Source: Seiridium cupressi (Eukaryota > Ascomycota > Sordariomycetes > Amphisphaeriales > Sporocadaceae). From it: 64,000 bases of DNA. Below are positions 45,215-55,578 of the stretch, piece by piece (positions within the stretch are counted from its first letter, which is position 1; every line of letters begins with the position of its first letter). The position numbers and the translations under genes are program-made. The stretch lies in NCBI GenBank assembly GCA_036674765.1, contig JARVKI010000005.1:782657-846656 (forward strand). The letters are read 5' to 3'. Below the pieces are notes generated by a model. The model was given only the letters and a program-made list of their open reading frames with translations. It ran no database searches and had not been told where the DNA came from.

Positions 45215-46291
45215 TTGTGGTAAAAATGATACAACAATTTACTTTATCGGTTTCACCTTTGATTGAACGAAAAAAAAGTGTATATTAGGGATTGTATTTA
45301 TTGTCGTATTTAAGAACGGAAATTCTCGTGTGCTTTTTGTATTTCTACCAGTAGCAAGGTTAAACAAGCGATTGAACTAGTATCCGCGCTGTGACTTGCG
45401 CCGGAGGAATAACAGCACCGCGTCACGGCACCTCTTATTGAATATAAACCTACATAGAGGACAAAGTCCAAAGATAAGCGAGTGGGCCAGATTGGGGAGC
45501 CGGCCTTCGCGGTACGGTGCTGCTGTGCCAGCTTTCGGCCTCCTCGCTCAGACAGCTAGGGACCCGCGGGGAGCGCCGGACAAACTGCTGCGTCTAGCGC
45601 GAAGCTGGAAGACCCTACATTGTAGCCAAACCACAGAATCATCACAGAATCTAGGCTAAGCCACAGAAAAGCAAAAGCCACATTTTTCTCCCTCCATTCA
45701 AGCCTTTCAATGCCGTATTGCTTAAGTGTATACTCAAGTCATTCTCGGCATAGTTACTCGTCGGCGGTGCCCGTCATAAGAAGGACTATTCACACAACAT
45801 GATTAGTAAAATGGGAGATCAATCTCGACTTCACAGCCTAAAATCATACCGCGAATGCTTTGTGGATTTTCTGCACCAAAACGATGTCTGATGTTTAGAT
45901 GAAACAACTTGGATGGTTTGCTTTTCCTATTACTACTCGCATTTGTTTTTGAAGCGCCTTATGATCTAAGCCGGTCTCGCTATCCCAGCACCCGTTTTTA
46001 ACCCCAAGCATAACGGCTCAATATTATTCAATTTCAAGATACTCTTTGATGTTTTCCTCTACGTTCAGTGCTTCTGGGTCTATGTACACAGTACCAACGT
46101 TAAGTTGACCTGAGTACGTTAGCTGCGAAGAGTACGAGTCAATTGCCAGTTAAACTGCTAAAAGTGAAACGCACCAATGATAGGGAAATTAGTCCGGGTC
46201 TCTAACTTGTAAAATATTACATGATTATAGAGCACAAATTAGACTGCCTCACTTCCCTCTCAGGTAGCCATGTCTGGCAGCATGGGGGCCG
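45215..46291. other. Spacer between the two SDR genes
   Basis: About 1.1 kb without a supported gene. A repeated CCACAGAA-type phrase occurs near 45630-45670 (two to three imperfect copies), too short to classify. Confidence 0.4.
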
Positions 46292-47134
46292 TTACCATGG
46301 CACAACTCCATCCACTTCAATCATTTGACCAACCTCGTGGTCTCTTTCACCAGCTACAATCTTTGCGCACCCCTTACCCGGGACATCCGCCTCCCATGCA
46401 CCCTGCTGCCGACGCAACTCTACCGGGCCGTACAGCTCCGTGATGGTATATCCGGGGTTGAAGGCAAAAACCTTCACACCATGTTCCTTAAGCTCATATG
46501 ACTGACAAGCTGTCATCATGTTCAAAGCTGCCTTACTGATGCGGTATTCGGAATTCGGGACCTGATAGTTCTTGTTGCTCTGGTCGCAGCGCCAGGCAAT
46601 GGAGCCTAGGTCGCTACTCACGTTGATTATGCGCTTGACCTTCTCACCCTTGGCAGGCCGAGTCAGAAGAAGCTGTCTGAAGGCCTCGCTTACCGCATAC
46701 GTTGCTGTCACGTTCACTTCAAGCGTGATCCGGAGATTCGTGATACGGTCTTTCTCTTCGTAAATAATGCCCGCATTGTTGATAAGCACGTCAATCCGAC
46801 CAGCATCTGACTTGACAGATGACACGGCTGAGGCAATTGACTCAGTTGAGCTGGTATCGATCTGTATGGCTGAGACTGAGTTGTTGTGCTCTGGGATTAG
46901 GGATGTAGCTGCCTTCTTTCCCTTCTCGGTATCCCTAGCGCCGAGGTAGACATGGTAAGGGCCACCGCTTTCGCAGGATTCCGAAGGGGAAGACTTGAGC
47001 AGTGCCTTGACGATTTCAAACCCAATGCCTCGGTTGGCCCCTTTCGCCTATTAGCATATGTTATATATAATAGCCGTAATGGTCGAAGCCCTACCTGTGA
47101 CGAGGACAATTGTCTTGCTTCCTTCAGTTGCCAT
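46292..47134 (-). CDS. Short-chain dehydrogenase/reductase (carbonyl reductase-like)
   Basis: Two exons: 47134-47095 and 47040-46292, about 262 residues. The 54-nt intron splits the first Gly codon of the cofactor motif, giving VTGANRGIGFEIVKALLK. Exon 2 continues with YLGARDTEKGKKAA, then a DTSSTESIASAVSSV strand, the NNAG motif in VLINNAGIIYEEKDR, a INVSSDLGSIA strand with the catalytic Ser, and the YxxxK active site as EYRISKAALNMM. The NPGYTIT motif and the short C-terminus (GQMIEVDGVVPW) match CBR1-like fungal reductases. The substrate is unknown. It is in tandem with the SDR at 44100 (about 1.1 kb apart, same strand). All catalytic residues are present. Confidence 0.9.
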
Positions 47135-48221
47135 AATTGTCGTATCTCCGCCTTAAGTAGACGTAGTGGGTATGTAATTTTCTTGGGAATTATGTTAAAG
47201 GAGTATAAACCTACTTTCCATCCTGGTTCTAGCTTTATATAAATAAGAAATCCATAGTCTTCGTAAATACTGGCTGCGGCCTTCTCGGCCGACATCCCCG
47301 ATCTCCATTATAGTTGACTCCACATTGCGCGTATCGCCCGGAACCGGCCATCGAACTCTGTGACGGCGTGCATTCGGCCTTTGCGGGCTCCAAGCCAACT
47401 AATCTCCATGAACCAGACCTGACGGTTTGCAGGAATATCAGAGGCTATTCACGCATATGGAAGATTTGGATTGCGCTAAGATAGACGAGAACAACACACG
47501 AACGAATAGAACGACCGTCTTCCATGTGATACATCGCGGGGCGCTTCTTACTTTTCTTTCTTTCTAGTTTATTTTTCTTCTTAAATCAATAATTTCGAAT
47601 AGGAGCTAGATATTTCAAAAAGCATACGATTTGTCTTCAAATTTGGTGCTTCCTCTGTCACATGTCCCTATGATCATTTTTACGAGCAGGCACTACCATC
47701 CTAAGTATGCCGTACGCGGATGACGTCCAATGGCTTATAGTTTACCTGTAGCATGTATATCCCTATCTATGAAGCATCTCCGGGAAAAAGGCAGACATGA
47801 ATAGGTCGCAAGGCAGGAGGTATTCATGAGTCCCGTTGTGAAAGTCTTGTAATCCAGTCGGAGGTCGTGCATTGACCAAGTCCCGTGGAGTTCGTGAAAA
47901 GCTGGCAGCCGGCGCCCCAGTGGTATTTCGCGATGCTCGCTGATCATCCTTGATCGTATGCGTTGATCTTCCGATTATACCAAATAGTGAGGGGGTTTAT
48001 GGTCTCCAAAGGCAGCAAGCCTGAAATCAATTTGGGAAGCTTGCCAGGGCACTGGACAGCTGGGGTAATGCATTTAGTGGGGTAAAGCCTGTGGATAACT
48101 AAATGTAGGCGATAGGCGCGCGTCGCGTCTTATCGCTGTCAACTACCAAGAATAATTCTAGGCATCAGATCAACGATGATCACCACGGATCATCTTGAGC
48201 CACATACAAGTCAGCAGCAAC
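47135..48221. other. Spacer, divergent promoter region of SDR and Gemin2-like genes
   Basis: About 1.1 kb with no supported gene. AT-rich around 47540-47600. It likely holds both promoters. Confidence 0.45.
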
Positions 48222-49787
48222 ATGGCAGAGAAGCGCTCCGCAGGGCATGAGGGAGACAAGCCCGTCAAGAAGCACCGTTTCAACAGCGCCTCGAACTCTT
48301 CAAAACGACATGGTCAAGGGGTCGACGAGACGTACGGCCAACGATTCGCTTTCGGAAATCTCAATGCAGCTACCGTACCCAGAGATGAAGACCTCGAGTG
48401 GGAGGACGAAGCTGATGCGCTGTCCTACTTGAAGTCTGTCCGACAGCAAGCGGAAGGCATCCCTCACGTACTCATTGCCCAAAAGTCTGGGCCAGAACTC
48501 CCAACGGCCGAAGATGGCACGGTAGACCGCAGTATTTACGAAGATGGAACGGGCGACTTTAGGGGCTATTATCACGATGGCGCATACACAGCATATCCCG
48601 AAGGCTACGGTGAGCAGGTCGAGGGGGATTACGGCCAAGACGAAGGTGAAGCTGCCCACGTGGAAGACGACGAATCTAGCGAGATTAAGAGCGAAGAGAA
48701 CAGCCCAGGCGGTCCTCGCAACAGCAATTCTGCCGAAATACACGAAGCCTACTACATCACCCTCACTCAACGCTATCTTGATCTTCGAGCAATCCTTCAG
48801 TCGAAGCCACCGAAGACCGCCATTGACGCTCTTCCACCCAATCATCCCATAGAAGTCGGTGGCTTTGGCGCATCGCAAAGCCCATTTAAGCAGTGGTCAG
48901 GCCGACTCCAAGGCACGGATCCCCTGCCCGCTCAGGTTGCGTCCATGCACAAGGACAGCGTACTGCGCCTGATACGCATCGTCCTAAATGGAAAATTCTT
49001 CAGAAGGGGCCAGGAGCTACGCGAACGCACAAGTCGCTGGATTTGGGCACTCCTTGCTCGTTTGCCTGAGAAAGGAGAGCTTGACCATCAGGAGATTGGG
49101 TGGGTGCGCGAACTTGGGAAGCGAGCCGTCTTGTTTATGCTCAGCTTGGCCGAGGCTGATGTCCTGCGAGAGCAATATGGTGTAAGCGGCAGTGGAAACA
49201 GCGATGAGGGCGGGGAAGTGGAAGTCGAGGCGGGTGTGGATGAATCCCTCAGTCAACACGAGTCCGAAGATGGCCAGGCACCTGTCGTAGAGCAGAGCTG
49301 TGGGTCTACTGCTGGCAGCCAAGGAGAGGAAGACAGCACAGAGATTCAAAGCCGCGTGCCCGAAACAAAAGAGCCACATGCCACAGCGAAGAAGCCAGCC
49401 CAGTCCGCTGATGGCATTCCATCCCCGCTATCCGACGTCGAGATGGAGATCGACTCGGACGAGGAAGATGGGGAAGTATCCACCGAATCCCAAACGCTCA
49501 AGAAGTCAGCAGCTGACGTAGAGGCGGCTAAGGCCCGGCTTCTAGCCCAGCTTGAAAGCCAAAATGAAGACCAGATGGACGTCTCAGAGACCCTTGCCAA
49601 TGCCGAATCATCAAACACAGCACCAGGTGAGGTAAAGACAGACGAGGATGACAAATCAACTCAAGCCAGCATGAACCTGCGAGCCACTCTCAACATGATC
49701 CTCACGGTGGCCGGTGAGTTTTATGGACAAAGAGACCTGCTAGAATTCAGAGACCCATTTGGACACGGAGTCGAAGGGACATCTTGA
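48222..49787 (+). CDS. Gemin2/Brr1-like snRNP assembly protein with acidic insertion
   Basis: Single exon, 521 residues from the ATG at 48222. The Gemin2 fold is seen in ALSYLKSVRQQAEGIPHVL, HKDSVLRLIRIV, SRWIWALLARLPEKGELDHQEIGWVRELGKRAV and, near the end, ATLNMILTVAGEFYGQRDLLEFRDPFG. Between the last two blocks stands an acidic, Ser/Glu-rich stretch of about 150 residues (EGGEVEVEAGVDES, DVEMEIDSDEEDGE), and the N-terminal part has another acidic/Tyr-rich segment (GYYHDGAYTAYPEGYGEQ). Gemin2 (Brr1 in yeast) binds SMN and Sm proteins during spliceosomal snRNP assembly. The inserts are long compared with the animal protein (about 280 residues), as usual in filamentous fungi. The identity is by motif. 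Confidence 0.82.
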   Translation: MAEKRSAGHEGDKPVKKHRFNSASNSSKRHGQGVDETYGQRFAFGNLNAATVPRDEDLEWEDEADALSYLKSVRQQAEGIPHVLIAQKSGPELPTAEDGTVDRSIYEDGTGDFRGYYHDGAYTAYPEGYGEQVEGDYGQDEGEAAHVEDDESSEIKSEENSPGGPRNSNSAEIHEAYYITLTQRYLDLRAILQSKPPKTAIDALPPNHPIEVGGFGASQSPFKQWSGRLQGTDPLPAQVASMHKDSVLRLIRIVLNGKFFRRGQELRERTSRWIWALLARLPEKGELDHQEIGWVRELGKRAVLFMLSLAEADVLREQYGVSGSGNSDEGGEVEVEAGVDESLSQHESEDGQAPVVEQSCGSTAGSQGEEDSTEIQSRVPETKEPHATAKKPAQSADGIPSPLSDVEMEIDSDEEDGEVSTESQTLKKSAADVEAAKARLLAQLESQNEDQMDVSETLANAESSNTAPGEVKTDEDDKSTQASMNLRATLNMILTVAGEFYGQRDLLEFRDPFGHGVEGTS

Positions 49788-50635
49788 ACCACAATGATGC
49801 GTCTACAGTTACAGTCTCGAGAGATTGCCTAAAAGCAGTCATCATGTAAGCATTAAATAATGAGTAATCATCCTAGAACTGCAGCAGGTTCAGACAGATA
49901 GGAGCCTGACAGGTAGTATAAGGTTGTTCCGCTATACGAAAAATCGAGCAAAATATGCCGCTACTCTAGTCGCTTCAATTCTTACTGAATGTAACATTAG
50001 CGTACTTGCGCGTCGAGTACACTCGATCAAATATAAAGTCCACGGGAACTGTCTCTACAAGCCTATCACGAGTTTTCGCTGCTCAAACTCCACGTAGTGA
50101 CCGGAGCATCCCAACGTGTTGAATCGTGCTCGATTCAACCAATCAGTCTGCTGGAGGCTCTCGAAAATGATACATCTTGTTCGTTGGTTTATATTGGGTA
50201 GTCCATCCTCTTGGGTTATTGCTGATTGGCTACTCCCAACAGCCTGGCACCCAAGCGTTCAATCAAGGCAGAAACAGGACTGGTCACGTCACGGATGTGA
50301 TCTCAGATTAGTAGAATACGCTCCTGTATTGTCTCACAGAGAATCCAGTATCAAAAGACACGCGAGGTGCAATAATTCTCGGGCAAGGCTCAATAGCTGT
50401 ACAAACAACCCATAACTCAAGACCTGAGTCACATCTGTAATACAAATCTGAGAACGACTCCCAAACGCCTGCGCATGCAAAAACACTATAAGCGAACAAT
50501 CCAAATACACACCCCGTTGGGGATTCCCGCCCACCAAGTACTCTTCTGTGTCGGAAGTGCTTGACTGCGCGGAAGAAGACTCCACTCGGATGATGGGAGC
50601 CATGCTCATGTTGAGCTCGTCACCGTTCAAGTGAT
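49788..50635. other. Spacer between Gemin2-like gene and RNR inhibitor, convergent
   Basis: About 850 nt, no supported gene. It holds both 3' ends. Confidence 0.45.
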
Positions 50636-51466
50636 TTAAACATCGTCCATATCAATTTCATGGCTCTGGTCCAAGAAAGACGCCTCTTCAAAATCGTTGT
50701 CGGCGATCATGGCGTTTTCCTGTCCTATCGGGTTTACTCCCACAATCCCGAGCTTGCCCCTGAGCCCGCCCTTTCTTGGCACCGCCATTCTTCTTCCATT
50801 GCCAATGTGAATTGGGGCGAGGCTTCGCGGGCTGACTTCAATGTCTTGCCAACCCATCACATTCAATCTGTCGAGAGTTTCGGGCTCCATCTCCTCATCT
50901 GCGAAGAAGCGCTTCCGTGTTCTTGCACCGGTGACGTCAGGGCCTGTAGAGTCGATGGATTCGACGGATTCCTGACTGAGTGTGAGGCCTGGGACCTCAT
51001 CCATTATTTCGGGGTCGAGAAGCCCGAGCGGGATGTCTGTTGAGGGCAGGCTGAAGGCAAAGTCATCCGCGGCGGATGACGCCTGTGTATCGAAGCCACC
51101 GACCTTGTGAATACCGCAGAATGGCAGTAGCTCCTTAGCTGTGGCAGCAGCGGTCCCACGCGATCTTCCGACATCATAGGTCGTACTGGTTGGTACACTG
51201 TCTTTCTTGTTTTCATCCCACAGCGAGAAGGCATTGTAGCCGGCTGTCTTGTATCCTTCCGGTACAGCTTTGCGCACTCGCATTCCAACTGATAAGAGAT
51301 TTGCTTGGGTCGAGGAATCGGCAGCAGCAAAGCACCGAGGGACAGTCTCGTCCGCAGGTGCTGAAGATGTGAGGGAGCCGGAGCTGGCGAAGAAAGAGGT
51401 GATGCGGCGCTGCGCGGGATCGCTTGCAGCCCCTGCGAATTGGCGCTTCGTTCGTGGTGCGGACAT
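50636..51466 (-). CDS. Ribonucleotide reductase inhibitor family (Spd1/Dif1/Sml1-like) with PIP box
   Basis: Single exon, 276 residues. Residues 19-26 read QRRITSFF, a canonical PCNA-interacting PIP box (QxxhxxaaF form). Residues 62-74 read MRVRKAVPEGYKT, the short conserved block of the fungal RNR-inhibitor family (Hug/Sml/Dif motif region). The rest is acidic and low in structure, with no membrane segment. Such proteins limit dNTP pools by binding RNR or controlling its location, and are destroyed in S phase or after damage. In S. pombe Spd1 a PCNA-CRL4-Cdt2 degron does this. Here the PIP box lacks the Thr-Asp and basic +4 residue of a full PIP degron, so the route to degradation is uncertain. 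MCB-like motifs lie 360-400 nt upstream (51833-51867). Confidence 0.8.
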   Translation of the reverse strand: MSAPRTKRQFAGAASDPAQRRITSFFASSGSLTSSAPADETVPRCFAAADSSTQANLLSVGMRVRKAVPEGYKTAGYNAFSLWDENKKDSVPTSTTYDVGRSRGTAAATAKELLPFCGIHKVGGFDTQASSAADDFAFSLPSTDIPLGLLDPEIMDEVPGLTLSQESVESIDSTGPDVTGARTRKRFFADEEMEPETLDRLNVMGWQDIEVSPRSLAPIHIGNGRRMAVPRKGGLRGKLGIVGVNPIGQENAMIADNDFEEASFLDQSHEIDMDDV

Positions 51467-51647
51467 TGTGATGACTAGTACGCAAGAGCAACGGAAGATG
51501 TATCAATGCAGATTTCGAGCTCCTGGTTGCAATCAAATCTCTGAAGAGAACCTCTGCCAGTCCAAAAGAAGGATATCCAGTGCCCCTTCGCTCGGTCCGT
51601 AGCACCTGCGTGAGTAGTCAGGTGAATTCTAAGGCAGATGACGCAAG

Positions 51648-52034
51648 ATGGTAATGCAAAGAATTGTGCGGAATCACAAAAACAAAATAATGAAAGAAGC
51701 GCAATGGCTGTTGCACGGGGCTTATGAAGTTGTATGTATGAACGATGACGATGAAGGGCAGGAAATGAGGCTGGGGGGTTTTGGAGATGGTGAAGCTGGG
51801 ACTCAGGTGGTGGGGAAGAGCATTTTCGCTAAACGCGATTTGACTTCTGTAGCGTGTTTTTACGCGTTAATGGGAACAGGGAATGTCGATCTTCCAAGTT
51901 TCAACGGGCCGGGAGAAGACCTGTGCTGCAATTACATCACTTTCAAGGGTCGACAATTGTGCTTCATGCAGACAGCAAATCCGAAAGGCACGTACACCAA
52001 TGCCGAGGGTCATCAGATAAATGCAATGCTGTAG
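51648..52034 (+). CDS. Possible small protein or leader frame upstream of the NPP gene
   Basis: A 128-codon ATG frame (start 51648) with mixed composition and one internal cysteine-rich spot (LCCNYITFKGRQLCF). No motif or splice support. It lies between divergent genes and may be chance coding in promoter DNA. Low confidence; described only because it is the largest frame in this interval. Confidence 0.25.
   Translation: MVMQRIVRNHKNKIMKEAQWLLHGAYEVVCMNDDDEGQEMRLGGFGDGEAGTQVVGKSIFAKRDLTSVACFYALMGTGNVDLPSFNGPGEDLCCNYITFKGRQLCFMQTANPKGTYTNAEGHQINAML
51833..51867. promoter_or_regulatory. Two MCB-like ACGCG sites upstream of the RNR inhibitor
   Basis: ACGCGA starts at 51833 and ACGCGT at 51862, 29 nt apart, about 360-400 nt upstream of the RNR-inhibitor start at 51466. 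ACGCGT is the MluI cell-cycle box bound by MBF (Mbp1/Swi6), which drives G1/S genes. Inference from motif, spacing and gene role. Confidence 0.4.
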
Positions 52035-52694
52035 GCGAATGCAAGAGCTGCGATAGGAATGTGTGGGTAGCTATGTACCAATAATCTATAAGCCTAACTA
52101 GAGTTCTTATGATTGGCTTTGGAATAGTCTAGCATGCCTCTTTCACATGATTTCGTTGAGCTGGACCAGACTCACAAAACATAAGGAGCTCCATCATGTT
52201 TGCTTACGCAGTACAGTCCGTTCCATATGACAATAGTTCTTACGGGGTGTAATCTTCAGACTCATTGGACGTGACGAGATTCTGGATCTGACGTTCTCTT
52301 GCCATACAAATCAGTTCATCAACATAGTGTACAGACTGACAGGAATGCATTGTAAGGCACTCCTTGTTTCAAAGGAAGTACTCAATTCAGGTAGTTGACG
52401 GATCAATGGACAAGGAAACAAAACGCCTCCGCCTCGATTACCTTTCTCTAAGATAACGGATTCTCACTAACTGACAGCCGCTTATCCGAAGGCAGCGCGC
52501 ACGGTCCAGATCCCCAATCCCCGAACCAGGACCCTGAGCCTGGGCGACTTTGAGGCTTGGGGATAGTGGGATTCGTTTATACGTATCCTCAATAGATTTT
52601 TGTCATCGTTGGTTGCAAACTTGCTATTGTTACAGACTCTTCTGACATGGTTGTCATCAGAAATTGGTATCAGTGGAAACAATAGCCCAGCGTC

Positions 52695-55077
52695 ATGCCT
52701 CTCAAACCAGCGCCTCTGGATACCAGGGTGAACAGGGATAGCGCATTGCTGTCCCCTATCCTCTACGACGACGATGCCGCTTCGTTGCACAGCCGGAGCG
52801 ACCAGGACACCGATAGCGAGGATGACGAACTTATCGCGCGCGCGCGAAATAGCAAGGAGTTACGGGCCCGCGATCGTTTAGTATTGATGGAGGAGGAGGA
52901 AATGGATCAACTAGTCACTGCGACTCGCGCAAAACAGGATCGTCAAAGAAGAGGCAGTAATCTCGCAATTCCGAATCCCTTGCAGATATTCAAGAACACG
53001 GGTCGCGATCGCTCGCAAAGTCCCATGCTCAACTCGAACAACTCAGTCGACGGCTTCCGCGATGAGAAGAGGCGTGCCCGAAGGACGAGGAGGAAACAAA
53101 AAAAAGACCGCCTTCTGAAAGAGGCGCAACACGGCGAAGATGGTCAGCTTATGTATGAGATGGAATCGGGCGGCATGCGAGAGGGCAGCTCGACCGGCGA
53201 TAGCAGCGACAGGGAAGATAGCGAGGAGCACGACCGCCGACACCTGCAGCTGCATTCCGACCGCAAATCCGAGAGGAGGAGGAAATGGAAGAAATGGCTG
53301 TTCATCCATACAATTCTGATAGTCGGTTTTGCTTTCCTGTCCCTACTGGCATGGAAATTGTCTGTGGATAAGAAGAAAGCAATGCCCACGTTGGTCAGCA
53401 ACGGTACAGCCCTTTTCGCGCCGACAACACTGATCGTCAGTCTGGATGGTTTTCGGGCAGATTTCTTACAGCGCGGGCTCACCCCTAGGCTGAGTGCATT
53501 CATCAAAGAGGGCGTCAGTCCTCAGTACATGAATCCATCATTCCCGTCTGTCACATTTCCGGTAGGTGCGAACGCGACTTCGGACTTGCATCAAGCTAAT
53601 ATACATCCTTAGAACCATTATACACTTGCAACTGGATTGTATCCAGAGAGCCACGGCGTTGTCGGCAATACTTTCTGGGACCCAGAACTCCAGGCTGAGT
53701 TCTACTATACGGACCCATCGAGGAGTATGGATCCCAAGTGGTGGGGTGGAGAACCGTTCTGGGTGACTGCTGAGGAACAGGGTCTGCGGACTGCCGTTCA
53801 CATGTGGCCTGGGAGCGAAGCTCATATAATGGATGTCGAGCCCAGCATTCTCGATGAATACAACGGCAAAGAAGCATTGGCCAACAAGGCTGCCAGGATT
53901 CTCGAATTTCTTGACAGGCCAGGAATGGAGGATCCCGGCGCTGACGTCAAGGATATGAGGCCACAGCTAATTGCAGCGTATGTGCCCAACGTCGATGCGG
54001 ATGGTCACAAGTACGGACCGAATAGCACGGAGATCCGCACCACTATCAGTCAAGTCGATGACATGATGGACCAGGTCTTCTTGGGTTTGGAACAGCGCAA
54101 CCTGACCGGCATTGTGAACGTGATTGTAGTTTCAGACCACGGAATGGCCACGACTGATGTCACTCGGATGATTCAAATGGAGGACCTGATTGACATGAGC
54201 AAGGTGGATCACGTGGATGGATGGCCACTCGTGGGGGTGAGGCCAAAAGACCCTGCGTATCTGCAAGAATTATACGAGCAAGCCATGGAGAAGGGAAAGG
54301 ACAACCCTAACGTCGAAATTTACCTGAAGGACAAGGACATGCCTGAGCGGTATCACTTTTCCAACAATGACCGCATTGCACCTCTCTGGATCATTCCCAA
54401 GACGGGGTGGGCCATTGTCGCGAAAGAAGAGTTCGATATCGAAGAGGCGAAGACCAAAGGATTGGTATACCACCCTCGCGGTCTCCATGGATACGATCAT
54501 GAGCACCCTCTGATGCGAGCCATTTTCATTGCTCGGGGCCCTGCTTTCCTCCACGAACCCAACAGCAGGGTCGAGCCATTCCGTGAGTTATCGACTTCTC
54601 TCCAATCACGTCAAAAATGGGCAAGGTTAACATCTCCCAGAAAACACTGAAGTGTACAATATTCTATGCGATTCAGTCGGCATGAAGCCGATACCGAATA
54701 ATGGAACTCTTCGTCTTCCTCTAAAGACAGTTGGTCTTCATGACTCCGAGACACTGCTGGAGGAGCCAGCAGACCCAGTACCGACCGCGACTGCCGAGGA
54801 TGTCGCAACTGGAGTCATATCAATCTCGCCCATTGAAATGAGCTCTGCAGCGGATCCCAACGAGCAGCCTCCGACCGCTGTTGGCGTCGACCCGGTGGAT
54901 CCTCCCAAAGAGCCTGAGACCAACCCGGCAGAAGATGATGATGGTGGTAGTGAAGAGGGTGATGAACAACCCAAGGAGTTCAAGTCATGGCAGGATTACT
55001 GGGATTGGCTGACTGGCAAGGTTGATGATTTATGGCACAAGATTACCAGTTCTGAAGACGGAGGTGCGTCGAAATGA
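52695..55077 (+). CDS. Ectonucleotide pyrophosphatase/phosphodiesterase (type II membrane)
   Basis: Three exons: 52695-53561, 53613-54582 and 54641-55077, about 757 residues. The cytosolic N-terminus is about 200 residues of charged low complexity (DDDAASLHSRSDQDTDSEDDE). One membrane helix follows (RRKWKKWLFIHTILIVGFAFLSLLAWKL). The catalytic domain starts LFAPTTLIVSLDGFRADFL (first metal Asp at about residue 250). It carries the nucleophile Thr in [24 protein letters not shown], then VDADGH, VVVSDHGM and HPRGLHGYDHEHP for the second metal site. This is the alkaline-phosphatase-superfamily NPP fold, hydrolysing nucleotide pyrophosphates in the secretory lumen or outside the cell. The C-terminal tail is disordered and acidic. 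It is a two-metal enzyme with all key residues visible. Confidence 0.95.
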
Positions 55078-55578
55078 GGCTTCCGAGCCTCGCTGTATCA
55101 TGTGTGTACACTCTTGGTCTTTTATTCGGCTATCTGGCGTATATGGCGTTGCGGAAGCGACAATCTTCTGGGCATTTGCAGATTTTCAGATTTTCAGATG
55201 TTCATATCTACATGTAGTCGGACGATAATTAATGATGCACAAACCGTTGAGATTACGGCTCATAATGAATCATATCAGACGTTCCCGCAATCCCCTTGAC
55301 ATGACTCCTAGCGAATTGCATTTCATTGCGAAGCGGATAAATACATTTTAGTTGCGAGAAAGGCTCCCGTACGCTTGGCACCATCTATGCGGGCTACCGC
55401 GTGACTCACCTCTCGCTCCCCCGAAATATAGGTAGGCACTTAACATAGCCACATTTACCGACGTCCAAATGCTGGACAACTCACGAAGCGCTTGTGCGAC
55501 AGACGACTACATCAATTCAAACTGCGCCAAAAAAAAAAAAAAGCAGGAGTCGTCAAGTGAAATCTAGGGTCAACGACA

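Noticed and set aside
43003..47134. A secondary-metabolite gene cluster
   Set aside because: No core synthase, transporter or regulator is present; only tailoring-type enzymes.
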